DNA from: Nitrospira sp. Ga0074138
Lineage (GTDB): Bacteria > Nitrospirota > Nitrospiria > Nitrospirales > Nitrospiraceae
Length of the DNA: 64,000 nt
Reading direction: 5' to 3'
NCBI GenBank assembly: GCA_001464735.1
Contig: LNDU01000031.1
Span: 86,737 to 150,736 of the forward strand
The notes beneath the pieces are model-generated. The model ran no database searches and had not been told where the DNA came from. It worked only from the letters and a program-made list of their open reading frames with translations. A program made the translations under genes and the position numbers. Of the stretch, positions 44,901-52,831 are shown piece after piece. Position 1 is the stretch's first letter. Each line of letters begins with the position of its first letter.

Positions 44901-45460
44901 GTGATGAGTTGTTCCTCGAGGCCATTCGCTTGCAGCTCGAGAAAGAATCGGTCGGGACCAAAGATCTCCAGAAATTCTTGAGCGACCGTGGCCGCGCCGG
45001 CCGTGTTGCCTTCTCCGAGGAGATACGGGATTTCTCCGGTGAGACAGCCTGAGAGCGCGATTAGTCCATCCGCATGTTGTCGAAGCAGGGCTTTATCGAT
45101 CCGAGGTTTGTAGTAGAACCCATCCAAGTAGCCCTGGCTGACCAGTTTGATGAGATTGCGATAGCCCGTTTCGTTCTGTGCCAGGAGAATGAGGTGATAG
45201 TAGTCATTTTGTGGCAGTGTCCGATCTTTGACGAGACGGCTGCCGGGGGCCATATACACCTCACAGCCAATAATCGGTTTCACCCCTGCAGCGGTGGCTT
45301 TGGAGTAAAACTCGATCGCGCCAAAGAGATTCCCGTGGTCGGTGATGGCGACGGCCGACTGATTGAGCCGGGAGACGTGTGTTAGGAGGGGCTCAATTTG
45401 ATTGGCGCCGTCCAATAAGCTGAACTGTGTGTGTAAGTGGAGATGGGCAAAGGGGGGCAT
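41945..45460 (-). CDS. dnaE: DNA polymerase III alpha subunit
   Basis: The 1171-residue protein has an N-terminal PHP domain (HLHTQFSLLDGANQIEPLL at 7-25), the polymerase active site with DIDMDF near residue 390, the palm and thumb regions, and a C-terminal OB-fold domain, the full order of DnaE. It polymerises DNA; proofreading depends on separate DnaQ. Its presence without beta clamp, tau or delta genes in the window suggests it uses the host clamp and loader. A GGAGCGTAATA-like element and palindrome lie 60 bases upstream of the start. Confidence 0.95.
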   Translation of the reverse strand: MPPFAHLHLHTQFSLLDGANQIEPLLTHVSRLNQSAVAITDHGNLFGAIEFYSKATAAGVKPIIGCEVYMAPGSRLVKDRTLPQNDYYHLILLAQNETGYRNLIKLVSQGYLDGFYYKPRIDKALLRQHADGLIALSGCLTGEIPYLLGEGNTAGAATVAQEFLEIFGPDRFFLELQANGLEEQLITNRGLVDLHRQLGVPLVATNDCHYLTAADAHPHELLLCLQTGTTIHDPKRFRFNTNQLYVKSSEEMALAFHELPEAITNTVRIADACALTLTFNRTFLPQYTVPAGKTKEQYLEELALAGLQQRLAERPSTIPTATYDLRLREELLTICTMGFAGYFLIVWDIIRFARSRKIPVGPGRGSAAGSLVAYALRITDLDPLHYTLLFERFLNPDRVSLPDIDMDFCMDRRQEVINYVIEKYGADHVAQIITFGTLGAKAALRDVGRVLEIPLSDVNRLAKLVPAQLNITLDTALAQEAHLREQVDQTPQFQDLFRAAKSLEGLARHASTHAAGLVISDAPLTDHVPLYTGSDGEVVTQFPMGDVEKIGLVKFDFLGLKTLTMIRQAEALIHETHPEAAPFAIDHVPLDDPATFTLLSSGKTMGLFQLESTGMRDLLTRLRPDTFEDLIAILALYRPGPMDLIPDFIGRKQGRIPITYDWPTLEPILKSTYGVIVYQEQVMAIAHQVAGFSLGQADILRRAMGKKKPEEMEKLRKKFIDGCCHNQVPPTLADALFTLIEKFAGYGFNKSHAAAYALISYQTAYLKTHYPTEFMAAFMTCEIGNPDKIMLSFSECRSLHIPILPPDINVSQRHFTVVDKQIRFGLAAIKNVGEAAVEAILAGRRSGPYRSLFDFCGRIDHGKLNKRALEGFIKVGAFDSTGGTRAQLMAVLDDAMKHGQQQHKQRSLGQISIFGEDHEPSAAGQAVSLPILDDWDPSIRLQYERELTGFYISAHPLQRFQDELSLLATATISSLPDLPEKQLITLCGTVGSLKPITTKKGDTMGILTLEDLTGSVEVVIFPDLFLLAKALLGQDHLVRVTGVLETSEKGPKILGSEVEDLPAIYQQLRQHLKLTIPLDTTSRESLQTLHQVLMTHPGESHVSLRFILPQGWETCTMILPAIRIDPSPACLAQIRELIGEPNIAYAPIPPRTPSHSNTSAIAHVASIQQSA

Positions 45461-45519
45461 AGTTCCGAGGAGATCCTTTCCGCTAGGTGACCAGTATCTG
45501 ATGCGTCTAGTTATTCTTC

Positions 45520-45559
45520 TATTACGCTCTTGGGGTATGACAATCCGATGAGGCGGAAT
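45520..45559 (-). promoter_or_regulatory. AGAGCGTAATA element, copy 4, with palindrome
   Basis: AGAGCGTAATA (45530-45520, minus) lies 60 bases before dnaE. A near palindrome, AATCCG-ATGAGG-CGGAAT, lies at 45542-45559, 17 bases from TAATA, the same layout as at 35016. Confidence 0.5.
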
Positions 45560-45620
45560 ATGAGTATAGGCCAAGGGGTCTACAGCGCCACTCACCATTC
45601 ATCATGGAATCAGCTGACTC

Positions 45621-45947
45621 GTGATCACTTCGCCGCGGGAACTACCTGGTGAAGGTTGTCACGATGGGCGTCAGGGTTCCCTATCGAGCGTGAATTTTAG
45701 TTGGTCGGATGAGGGTGAAGTGTGTATTTCTATGGCCAAGGTGGGTGAGCTGGTATGGCTTAAACTGGCTCTAGCCAATGGTTTTGCCGTAAGTGGCTTG
45801 AACATTAGAATTGCATGGTGGTGCCCGTTTCCCAATAAATCCAATGTGTTATGCGAGTGTCTGGGCGGGTGCACTTTTACCTACGGTGAATATCGAGACA
45901 CTGGCGCAGATGTGAGTCGCCTGAATACGTGGGTTAATAAAAAATAA
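45621..45947 (+). CDS. Doubtful small protein
   Basis: A frame of up to 108 residues reads plausibly from about residue 38 (MAKVGELVWLKLALANG). It has no ribosome binding site and no family. It may not be expressed. Confidence 0.25.
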   Translation: MITSPRELPGEGCHDGRQGSLSSVNFSWSDEGEVCISMAKVGELVWLKLALANGFAVSGLNIRIAWWCPFPNKSNVLCECLGGCTFTYGEYRDTGADVSRLNTWVNKK

Positions 45948-45957
45948 TACGCGAATC

Positions 45958-45988
45958 GGCGCAAATGGCTGATTTTAGCCACTTTGCC
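45958..45988. promoter_or_regulatory. Dyad upstream of luxR-type gene
   Basis: GGCGCAAATGGCT-GATTTT-AGCCACTTTGCC is a near-perfect dyad 53 bases before the ATG at 46041. It could be an operator or a hairpin. Confidence 0.4.
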
Positions 45989-46040
45989 GGGTTATGATTG
46001 GCCTCCTTGTCGGCAGTATTATTAAGTTTTGAGGCTTACC

Positions 46041-46817
46041 ATGAACGTGGCATCCATGGGTAAAGCAGAATTTTGGCGCGTGTGCGATGTGATGGCCGAG
46101 TTTAATGTGGTGCAGAATAACAATGAATTTCTTTCGGTGATGGGATCTCTGCGGGGACTGGTCCCTTTTGAATTTGGTGCAATGGGGGTATTTGAATCGC
46201 CCACCTGTGCTGTGCTGGGAGTGAAGTGTTCCACGTATCATCCAGAACTCGACGGGATGTATCGGACCAACGGGTTTAAATACGATCCTGCGGTCACACG
46301 GTTGTGGGGCACAGAGAGATCCTTAACCTTCAGTGTGGATCAGCCATATACACAGCCTAAGGTCATTGAGGATGTGAAGAAAGACTTTGGGGTCAGGACG
46401 TGCCTTTCCATGGGAGTGCGGGGTGAAGGGAATACCCATACCTATTTTGCGTGCAGCAATTTTGCCGTGAAGGATCAACCACGGCTTCGACTGATCACGG
46501 AAATGGTCGGGCCCCATATGCACTTAGCGGTCATTCGATGTCTACAAAGCGATACCTCAAATGGGGAGATGAAAGTTGTGGAGCTGACTGAGATAGAGGT
46601 GGAGCTCATGAAGTGGATGTCGGATGGGAAAACGAATTGGGAAATTGGGATGGTGTTAAACTTGGCGGAACGGACGGTTCGTTATCATCTCTCGAATTTG
46701 TTTCAGAAGCTCGGAGTTGGGTCACGGACGCAAGCGGCGGCACTCTATATGTCGTCAAAACCTGGAATGACTCAGCGGACTATCTTGGTGCATGCCGATC
46801 GTGCAATCCATCCCTAG
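46041..46817 (+). CDS. LuxR-type regulator 1
   Basis: A 258-residue regulator with an N-terminal domain of the autoinducer type (FEFGAMGVFE, then DGMYRTNGFKYDPAV) and a C-terminal LuxR HTH (LTEIEVELMKWMSDGKTNWE, ...ERTVRYHLSNLFQKLGVGSRTQA). The ligand pocket is divergent; the usual W and Y are not all present. The start at 46041 has GAGG upstream. It is followed by a ketosynthase-like gene in the same direction, so it may control that gene. No LuxI gene is in the window. Confidence 0.85.
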   Translation: MNVASMGKAEFWRVCDVMAEFNVVQNNNEFLSVMGSLRGLVPFEFGAMGVFESPTCAVLGVKCSTYHPELDGMYRTNGFKYDPAVTRLWGTERSLTFSVDQPYTQPKVIEDVKKDFGVRTCLSMGVRGEGNTHTYFACSNFAVKDQPRLRLITEMVGPHMHLAVIRCLQSDTSNGEMKVVELTEIEVELMKWMSDGKTNWEIGMVLNLAERTVRYHLSNLFQKLGVGSRTQAAALYMSSKPGMTQRTILVHADRAIHP

Positions 46818-46863
46818 GGGGTTGTGAACCTATCCAAGCGAATAGGTGCCGCGAGATTGAAAC

Positions 46864-48039
46864 ATGTCACACGAGCGTCGCGTGCTTATAACAGGCGTGG
46901 GCGTGGTCTCTCCATTGGGCAATTCCTTGTCCGATTTTTGGTTGGGGGTGTGTTCGGGGCGTGTTGGATTTCGCGTACAGGATGTGGATCCCCTCGACTA
47001 TTTTCTCTTTGAACCATCCGATCGCATAACTCGCCGAGGGCTGATGCTGGTTGTCGCGGCGTTGCATGCCGTGCGAGATGCGGGACTTCAGAGTCCGCTC
47101 CCTAAAACGACGATGGTGTCCGTTGGAAGTGCCTGTGGTTTTGAAAACGGGGCACTGCATGGGGAAGTGTGCCCTAGACCTGCGCCGCCGCGAGAAGTCG
47201 TCATAGAAATGTTATATGGGGTCGATTTCCCAGGGGTCATAAGGCAGACATTGGGGGTGTCTGGCCCGACGGTATTGCATTGTGATGGGAGTGCGGCCGG
47301 CGCGGCCGCGTTAGGCCGGGCTGGAGATTTAATTCGACAAGGGGTGTTTGACGTCGCGTTGGTGGTTGGCGTCGATGTCCTACACACGGAAGCGGATGCA
47401 CCGCTTGCGAACAAGATGGCGCTTGAGTGGAGTGGACCATTTTGTTCGTCGAGCGGAGGATTCATTGCGTCGGAAGGCGCAGGGTGTGTGATCTTAGAAT
47501 CGGCCGCGCATGCTGAACGTCGAGGAGTGAGGGCCTATGGGAAATGGGAAGGATGGGGTGGGGCTCAAAGTGATCAAAACCATACGGTCCGTGGAGTCGA
47601 TCTCTTTCATGCAGTCTCAGGGGCGTGCCGGAATGCCGGTTGCTCACCGTCGATGATTGATTTGGTGGTCTTAACAGGATCGGGGATTCCTGACAGTGAT
47701 GCAGCGGAATTGTCGATGTTAGAGGATCTGTGGAAGGGAGAACCGAATAAGCCGGCTGTGACAACGGTGGGCGGACATTGCGGGCATGTGTTTGGCGCGA
47801 CTGGTCCGATTCAAGTGATCACTGGGTTGGCGTGCTTAAGTGAATCGCGTGTTCCAGCAGTGCGGAATCGACCAGGTCGAATTGGTCTGTGGAATGACGA
47901 GAGGAAACTATCAGCCTCGCAGGGTAACATTACCCGTGCGTTAACCGTGACGACTGGGATGGGGAACCGACATGTTTCGACAGTGGTTACGAGATGGCAT
48001 CACAGAAGAAAGGTGAATGATATGGTGTATGTTGAGTAA
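46864..48039 (+). CDS. Beta-ketoacyl synthase-like protein
   Basis: The 391-residue protein follows the FabF fold throughout: VLITGVGVVSPLGNSLSDFW (7-26), C140 in LHCDGSAAG at the nucleophile position, GGFIASEGAGCVILE (198-212) and GHCGHVFGATG (304-314) with H308. The second His, usually in an HGTGT-like block, is replaced: LTGSGIPDSD (270-279) has Thr. The family condenses acyl chains; a change there can alter the decarboxylation or acyl-transfer step. The role could be to make a lipid or polyketide signal for the LuxR-type neighbours. Only a weak ribosome binding site precedes the ATG. Confidence 0.8.
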   Translation: MSHERRVLITGVGVVSPLGNSLSDFWLGVCSGRVGFRVQDVDPLDYFLFEPSDRITRRGLMLVVAALHAVRDAGLQSPLPKTTMVSVGSACGFENGALHGEVCPRPAPPREVVIEMLYGVDFPGVIRQTLGVSGPTVLHCDGSAAGAAALGRAGDLIRQGVFDVALVVGVDVLHTEADAPLANKMALEWSGPFCSSSGGFIASEGAGCVILESAAHAERRGVRAYGKWEGWGGAQSDQNHTVRGVDLFHAVSGACRNAGCSPSMIDLVVLTGSGIPDSDAAELSMLEDLWKGEPNKPAVTTVGGHCGHVFGATGPIQVITGLACLSESRVPAVRNRPGRIGLWNDERKLSASQGNITRALTVTTGMGNRHVSTVVTRWHHRRKVNDMVYVE

Positions 48040-48363
48040 TTGGGAGCGGAGGTATTCGTAGACATCAAATTAAAAGCATTGTTCATCGCTAGGGTCGCTG
48101 GTTCTTTACTCAAATCCCGCTCGGGCTCTTTACCTCCGTTACTCCTCTCCTGGTGTTCGTTCTTGTTCCTTCCAAAACCGTCTATCCTCCTCAAGGCTCT
48201 TATTCTGTACAGAATTGCACGCATTGAGTAATTCAAACAGGCCTGTGGCCACTCTGACTGAAGTTGGTGAATGTGGAGTGGCGAGGTGGCCAGTGAAATT
48301 TGTGACTTATGTTTGCGATAGTCCTGCGTAGGGGATAACGTGGACTTTTTTACGGAGGCGGGG
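48040..48363. other. Intergenic region, no gene seen
   Basis: These 324 bases between the ketosynthase-like gene and the histidine kinase hold no convincing reading frame. Inverted copies of CGGAGGTA and TACCTCCG near 48050 and 48140 are about 80 bases apart. Otherwise nothing clear. Confidence 0.4.
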
Positions 48364-49929
48364 ATGTCTATTGAGCAGTCAACGTTTGACCAACATGATG
48401 CTGATGCCTATCTGAATTGGCCGTATGTGTCAGAAATATTGCATCCTGGCAGCATGACCTTGAAACAAGCGGCACAGATGGCTTTTTGTATTGTGGAATT
48501 AGGGCGAGCGAGTAAAACGTTTAGTGAATTATGCCAAGATCTCACGGCATTATTTTTCGATCATCTGCGCGATCCTGACTCACAAGATCCTGTGTTGTTG
48601 ACGGCGAGAGTGTACTCGGTGTTGCCATGGAAGGATATGTCGGATGAGCGGAGGCAACGTGTCTTGAAGAATTGTCGAGGGGTAGGTGAGCCTGTAGGCG
48701 ATGTGTTGGTGTGTGAACTATTAGGTAGTTGTGGTCAATACGCTGAGTGGTGCAAGACGGCATTGGCGGGTTCAGATAAATGGGCTGTGGCTGGACCTTA
48801 TGGATTTGGAGAGACTCGCCCTGCGGTTCAGGCAGTGTTAGATGAAATGAGTTATGGAAATTGCTTGGGGCATGACTGGAAAGAGGGGAGTGGGGAGTCT
48901 GTTATTGATCAGTCTGTGGCGGTCAGATATTTAGCGTCGTCCGGTCACAAGTTAAAGGCGCCGTGTACTCCAGTCTTCTCTGCTCCTCAGCGATCCTTAA
49001 CCGTGGGTTCGGCCGTTGGATTGGGGGCTCGGATGCCGTCCGGAGAACTTATGGTCGTGGAATTGCTCTGTACTGTGGAGTTACCTGCCCTTCAACTGGA
49101 GCATTATCGGGTATTAGCGATGAGTTTGTATGTCGCGTGTTATGCGAACAGTTCTAAAGAACGCTATCTAGTGAATGAGAGCAGCCCTGATCCTGTAGAG
49201 GAGTTCGGTAAAGTCATGGGTAGGCAACTACAAGCGTCAGGCACGGAAGAGTTACGGCATCTATTATCTCGCGTGATCATGGCGGAAGACTTGCATCGAC
49301 GTCGACTTGCGTTGGATTTGCACGATGTCATGACTTCCCAAATTGGGGCTGTTGTCTTTGGCATGGGGAATTTGACGATGTATCCTCCTGTCGATCGGGT
49401 TCTCTTGTTGGCAGAAGTCACGAAGTTTCGGAATGAGTTGGAGAAATTGCTGAAGTGGATCCGGTGCATGTCGCATGAATTGTATCCGGGCATCTTAACG
49501 ACATTGGGTTTAGTGCCCGCCTTAACGCATTTAGTACGCACCTGGGGTGAGCGCGTACAGATGAAGGTTGTGTCTCAGGTTATGGTGGATGAACGGCTTG
49601 ATCTGGATATGATGGTGAGTGGCATGTTGTATCGGATTGTTCAAGGGTGTTTAAACAATATCGAGAAGCACGCGGCGGCGACGACAACGGAGTTTCAGCT
49701 CATGAGGGAAGCTGAAGGTCTATCTATCACGATTACTGATGATGGGAGAGGATTTTGTCCACAGACGAGTCGTCAGCGGAGTGTCGGGATTGGGTTAATG
49801 GGCATGGGTGAACGTATTGCGATCGTTCACGGTCGGCTGCAAATTGATTCAAAGGAGGGGCAGGGAACTCGTATAAGCCTTTGGGTTCCGTTGAATGGGA
49901 CGACACTGAATACAGGGGCCTGTCAGTGA
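48364..49929 (+). CDS. Sensor histidine kinase (NarL/DesK type)
   Basis: The 521-residue protein has a large N-terminal sensory region without clear membrane helices, then a HisKA_3 block (RRRLALDLHDVMTSQIGAVV) with the phospho-accepting His, and a HATPase domain: NNIEKHA, ITDDGRGF, GIGLMGMGERI, and GQGTRISLWVPL. Such kinases phosphorylate NarL-type response regulators; none with a REC domain is next to it. A GGAGG ribosome binding site precedes the ATG at 48364. An upstream GTG at 48340 is less likely. Confidence 0.88.
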   Translation: MSIEQSTFDQHDADAYLNWPYVSEILHPGSMTLKQAAQMAFCIVELGRASKTFSELCQDLTALFFDHLRDPDSQDPVLLTARVYSVLPWKDMSDERRQRVLKNCRGVGEPVGDVLVCELLGSCGQYAEWCKTALAGSDKWAVAGPYGFGETRPAVQAVLDEMSYGNCLGHDWKEGSGESVIDQSVAVRYLASSGHKLKAPCTPVFSAPQRSLTVGSAVGLGARMPSGELMVVELLCTVELPALQLEHYRVLAMSLYVACYANSSKERYLVNESSPDPVEEFGKVMGRQLQASGTEELRHLLSRVIMAEDLHRRRLALDLHDVMTSQIGAVVFGMGNLTMYPPVDRVLLLAEVTKFRNELEKLLKWIRCMSHELYPGILTTLGLVPALTHLVRTWGERVQMKVVSQVMVDERLDLDMMVSGMLYRIVQGCLNNIEKHAAATTTEFQLMREAEGLSITITDDGRGFCPQTSRQRSVGIGLMGMGERIAIVHGRLQIDSKEGQGTRISLWVPLNGTTLNTGACQ

Positions 49930-49978
49930 ATCAGTGGGGCCGATAGTTGGTGTATGTCTACGGTCGAGAGTGTGACTC

Positions 49979-50785
49979 TTAGTTGTAGAGCATAGGTAAC
50001 TGATGCTCAGCTGAAAAGGCGACGGCTTGCGTTCGGGATGTCACACCAAGTTTTGTGAAGAGTTGCTCGATATGAAATCGGACGTTCCGTTCAGGAAAGT
50101 CGATGATCTTGGCAATTTCAGCGTTAGTCTTGCCTGTTCGCATCCAGGTGAGGATGACAATCTCTTTGTAGGTTAATTGGCCGATGCGCTCTTTGATGGT
50201 GTGGGTGTCTTCTTGCGAATATTGGAGGAGACGCGGGAGGATGGCTTCCGAGAGAATGGGGAGCGCTGAAGCAACGTAGCGGGGAGTGGTCTGTTTATAG
50301 GCGTACGATAGAAAGGAAAATGCTGGGTGTCCCTTTTGGTGATGGGAGGCTGAAAATCCGTCACTCAGATTGAATTGCTGCGCCTTTTTGATGAACGCCT
50401 TGAGTTCCTCGGACCACGGTGCACACTCTGCGTAAACGGTATGCCACTGACACATGGAAGACTGTTGGCGTAATCGTTTAAGGATTGGGTCAATGTTGTG
50501 ATACGCATTATGGAGATATTGTGTGACCCATTCTTCTGGATAATTGAGGTTGATAACTAGCCGGAAGGTAAACTCATTATCTACAGGATTGACTTGGGCG
50601 ATCCCACACAGGCTGGGGCCCAGATCGAGTAGTTGTTGTGTTTGGAGGAGGATGAGTCGAATCTCATCACCGGAGAAAGCGCGTTGAGTTGAGTCCAAAA
50701 TGTTAAAAAGGGTTGAGCGAGTATCAGGCGTGACTGTGCTTGGCAGTTCGGAAGTCGTGGCCCTCTGGTTAATCTGAAATGCCAT
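49979..50785 (-). CDS. LuxR-type regulator 2, autoinducer-domain
   Basis: The 268-residue protein matches LuxR regulators: EEWVTQYLHNAYHNIDPILK (conserved W, Y and DP of the autoinducer pocket), MCQWHT, and a C-terminal HTH (LTYKEIVILTWMRTGKTNAE, ...ERNVRFHIEQLFTKLGVTSRTQA). The pocket residues fit AHL-type receptors more closely than in regulator 1. It is convergent with the kinase gene. The ribosome binding site is weak. A dyad lies 142 bases upstream. Confidence 0.88.
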   Translation of the reverse strand: MAFQINQRATTSELPSTVTPDTRSTLFNILDSTQRAFSGDEIRLILLQTQQLLDLGPSLCGIAQVNPVDNEFTFRLVINLNYPEEWVTQYLHNAYHNIDPILKRLRQQSSMCQWHTVYAECAPWSEELKAFIKKAQQFNLSDGFSASHHQKGHPAFSFLSYAYKQTTPRYVASALPILSEAILPRLLQYSQEDTHTIKERIGQLTYKEIVILTWMRTGKTNAEIAKIIDFPERNVRFHIEQLFTKLGVTSRTQAVAFSAEHQLPMLYN

Positions 50786-50926
50786 GGTTTTGATTTGTCC
50801 CTCAGCTGCAATTTGTTTTGATATTCTATGCGGGAGATCGTTCTCTGTAATCCACTCCTGGCGTTCTCTTGCGGGATTTATATCTCTGAGGAATACTTGT
50901 ATTCTAACGTGGAGATGTTGAGTCTA

Positions 50927-50948
50927 GTATCCCCAAAAAGGGGGATAC
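50927..50948. promoter_or_regulatory. Dyad upstream of luxR-type gene 2
   Basis: GTATCCCC-AAAAAG-GGGGATAC is a perfect 8-base dyad, 22 bases in total, 142 bases before the start at 50785. The size is close to a lux box, but the bases do not match the classic one. Confidence 0.45.
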
Positions 50949-51107
50949 GGATACTCCTGGGGTGAGTCTGTTAGGGAGTAGTCCCGCCATCGATGTACAA
51001 AAATGAATAGGTATTAGGGGACGATCTGGCAGGAAGCCAGTACGCTTTCTATCAAATGTGTGAGGGTGGTAGGTTTGGCTGACAGAAATAAGTAGAATAT
51101 CTTATAT

Positions 51108-51135
51108 GGGTAGCCAAAAGCGCCTTTGGCTACCC
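51108..51135. repeat. Perfect hairpin left of the recombinase
   Basis: GGGTAGCCAAA-AGCGCC-TTTGGCTACCC is a perfect 11-base hairpin. No T run follows. It is the strongest dyad next to the recombinase and might be an attachment-site core, a terminator or an mRNA feature. Confidence 0.5.
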
Positions 51136-51256
51136 AGGTATTAAGTTATTAGACAAATACAGCCAGGTTCCCATGGTTGTCGACTCTAGTTATTTTTGGC
51201 AAGATGCGTCATAGGATCTGGCCGGCGGATCGGCCGTGGATTGGAGGAGGGATATT

Positions 51257-52267
51257 TTGAGCTCTGCGCCTGGTTATACGCCAGCCGAGTTGCGGTCCAA
51301 AGAAACTCAAAAGGCGTTTACGCGTTGGCTTCGCCCGAAGTCCGACAGGACGTCGAGCCAGCAACCGAAGCGGGCTAAGGGGACCGTGCTGAGCTATTGG
51401 AAGCAGTTTTTGACGTTTATCGATTGGTGGGAGAGCCGGGGGACGCCGCCGTGGACGCCCAGGCTGTTCGATCAATACCTGGGATTTTTAGGATCGCCGC
51501 AGGCGAGGAAGACCGGGAAGACCCTTTCGATTAAGACGGTGAAGCTTCGGGTTTTGGCCGTTCGTGCCTTTGCGGCATATCTGACGAGCGAGGGGGAGTG
51601 GAAGAAAAGTCCGGCGCAGTATCTCTCAGCCAGGACCCCACAGGATCCGTTACGCTCCAATCCATTTGAGGTCCCGGCGATCAAAGCCCTGTTTGGGCAA
51701 TTCGATGAGTCCGAAGGGGGCTTGCGCGATCGGGCGATCGTGCTACTCCTTGCGACGATGGGGCTCCGGATTGCGGAATGCTGCCGGCTCAATTTGGGGG
51801 ATTATGTGCCTGGATCCGATGAGGACGGCCATGCGGCCTGGGTTCTGCGTGTACCCAGCCGCCATTACCAGTGGGATCGGCGGAAGATGGTGGTGACGGA
51901 GGCGGTGAAGGGTGCGCTTGATCGGTATCTGGCCTGTCGGCCGGCCGGGGAGCTTGGCGAACCACTGTTCATCGTAGCGCGTGGGGAATATCAAGGCAAT
52001 CGGGTGGATCCGGGTGGGGTAGGGATTCGGTTGTCACGGGCCTTTCGGGCGACGGGGCTTGCGCATCCGTCTGGGGTAGGACACAGTTTACGTCTGGCGG
52101 CCGTGCAATTTGCGATTGAGAAAGGGGCGACGAAAGCGGAAGTTAAAGCGATGCTGCGCGTGCGGGAACTGAGCAGTGTGCAAAAGCATTTTGATAAGGC
52201 TGGTTCCAAACAGCCGGTGGTGCGGGGGGCGCAGCGGTATGTGACGCAGTTGTCGGATCTGGTTTGA
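51257..52267 (+). CDS. Tyrosine-recombinase-like protein, divergent active site
   Basis: The 336-residue protein has an N-terminal core-binding region (YWKQFLTFIDWWESRG) and a catalytic region with the first Arg in LATMGLRIAECCRLNLGDY and the HxLR block in GVGHSLRLAAVQFAIEKGA. The next elements differ: where LGHxxxxTTxxY is expected the sequence is LRVRELSSVQKHFDKAG, so the second His and the nucleophilic Tyr are not at their usual place. It may be a weakened or unusual recombinase. The start is taken as a TTG with GGAGGAGG six bases before it; a GTG at 51236 is possible but lacks support. Confidence 0.8.
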   Translation: MSSAPGYTPAELRSKETQKAFTRWLRPKSDRTSSQQPKRAKGTVLSYWKQFLTFIDWWESRGTPPWTPRLFDQYLGFLGSPQARKTGKTLSIKTVKLRVLAVRAFAAYLTSEGEWKKSPAQYLSARTPQDPLRSNPFEVPAIKALFGQFDESEGGLRDRAIVLLLATMGLRIAECCRLNLGDYVPGSDEDGHAAWVLRVPSRHYQWDRRKMVVTEAVKGALDRYLACRPAGELGEPLFIVARGEYQGNRVDPGGVGIRLSRAFRATGLAHPSGVGHSLRLAAVQFAIEKGATKAEVKAMLRVRELSSVQKHFDKAGSKQPVVRGAQRYVTQLSDLV

Positions 52268-52368
52268 GGATGATTGGGTTCAGCGGACCTTTTTCTTAAA
52301 TTGTCACTTCTGGTGTCCTAGCCGACCAGCTCACCGTAGCAGAGACTTTGTTTATGAAGACCAGCTAC

Positions 52369-52752
52369 TCAGTTGTGTTTGATTTTGAGCGCGATCGTCA
52401 TCTCATCGAGCAGTTGCTCGGCGAGTTTCTGTCCATTGGACGTTAGGATGGCGCGTTTCATGGATCCGTCAACGCCTCTGGGTTTTATTACTATCAAGTT
52501 TTGCTGAGCGAGCAGTCGGAGTGAGACTGTTAAGGTCGGGGCTCGAGTGTCAAGTAGGATCACCAGCTCAGATTGTCCGATGGGTTTGGGGTCGCGTTCC
52601 CAAGCTAAAAATAGAATCGCAGCTTGTAACGGGCCAAGCTTATGAGGTGCGGCAATGGCTCTGATCGTTTGTTGAATACGTCTCAGTTTATGGAATTGGC
52701 TGAGCGTGCGTATACGTTCGCGATCGCTTGGCTTGGTCTGCATGTGTGCCAT
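52369..52752 (-). CDS. MarR-like regulator
   Basis: The 127-residue protein has a winged-helix pattern (IGQSELVILLDTRAPTLTVS, ...LRLLAQQNLIVIKPRG, and the wing KRAILTSNGQKLAEQL) that fits MarR regulators. It is divergent from the SRAP gene with 79 bases between, so it may repress that operon. The start at 52752 has AGGAG 11 bases upstream. Confidence 0.65.
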   Translation of the reverse strand: MAHMQTKPSDRERIRTLSQFHKLRRIQQTIRAIAAPHKLGPLQAAILFLAWERDPKPIGQSELVILLDTRAPTLTVSLRLLAQQNLIVIKPRGVDGSMKRAILTSNGQKLAEQLLDEMTIALKIKHN

Positions 52753-52788
52753 AGGTAGAGCGACTCCTGTTTGAAGTAAAGGGGCGAA

Positions 52789-52817
52789 TTGATCAAAATA
52801 ACTGTCTTCACTATTGT
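52789..52817 (+). promoter_or_regulatory. Probable promoter for the SRAP-umuDC operon
   Basis: TTGATC (52789-52794) and TATTGT (52812-52817) are separated by 17 bases. No obvious LexA site is visible by eye. Confidence 0.45.
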
Positions 52818-52831
52818 TGATAGGAGCTTCA

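Noticed and set aside
51650..51660. GTTACGCTCCA match to the shared promoter element
   Set aside because: It lies inside the recombinase gene, lacks the TATTA part and is likely chance.
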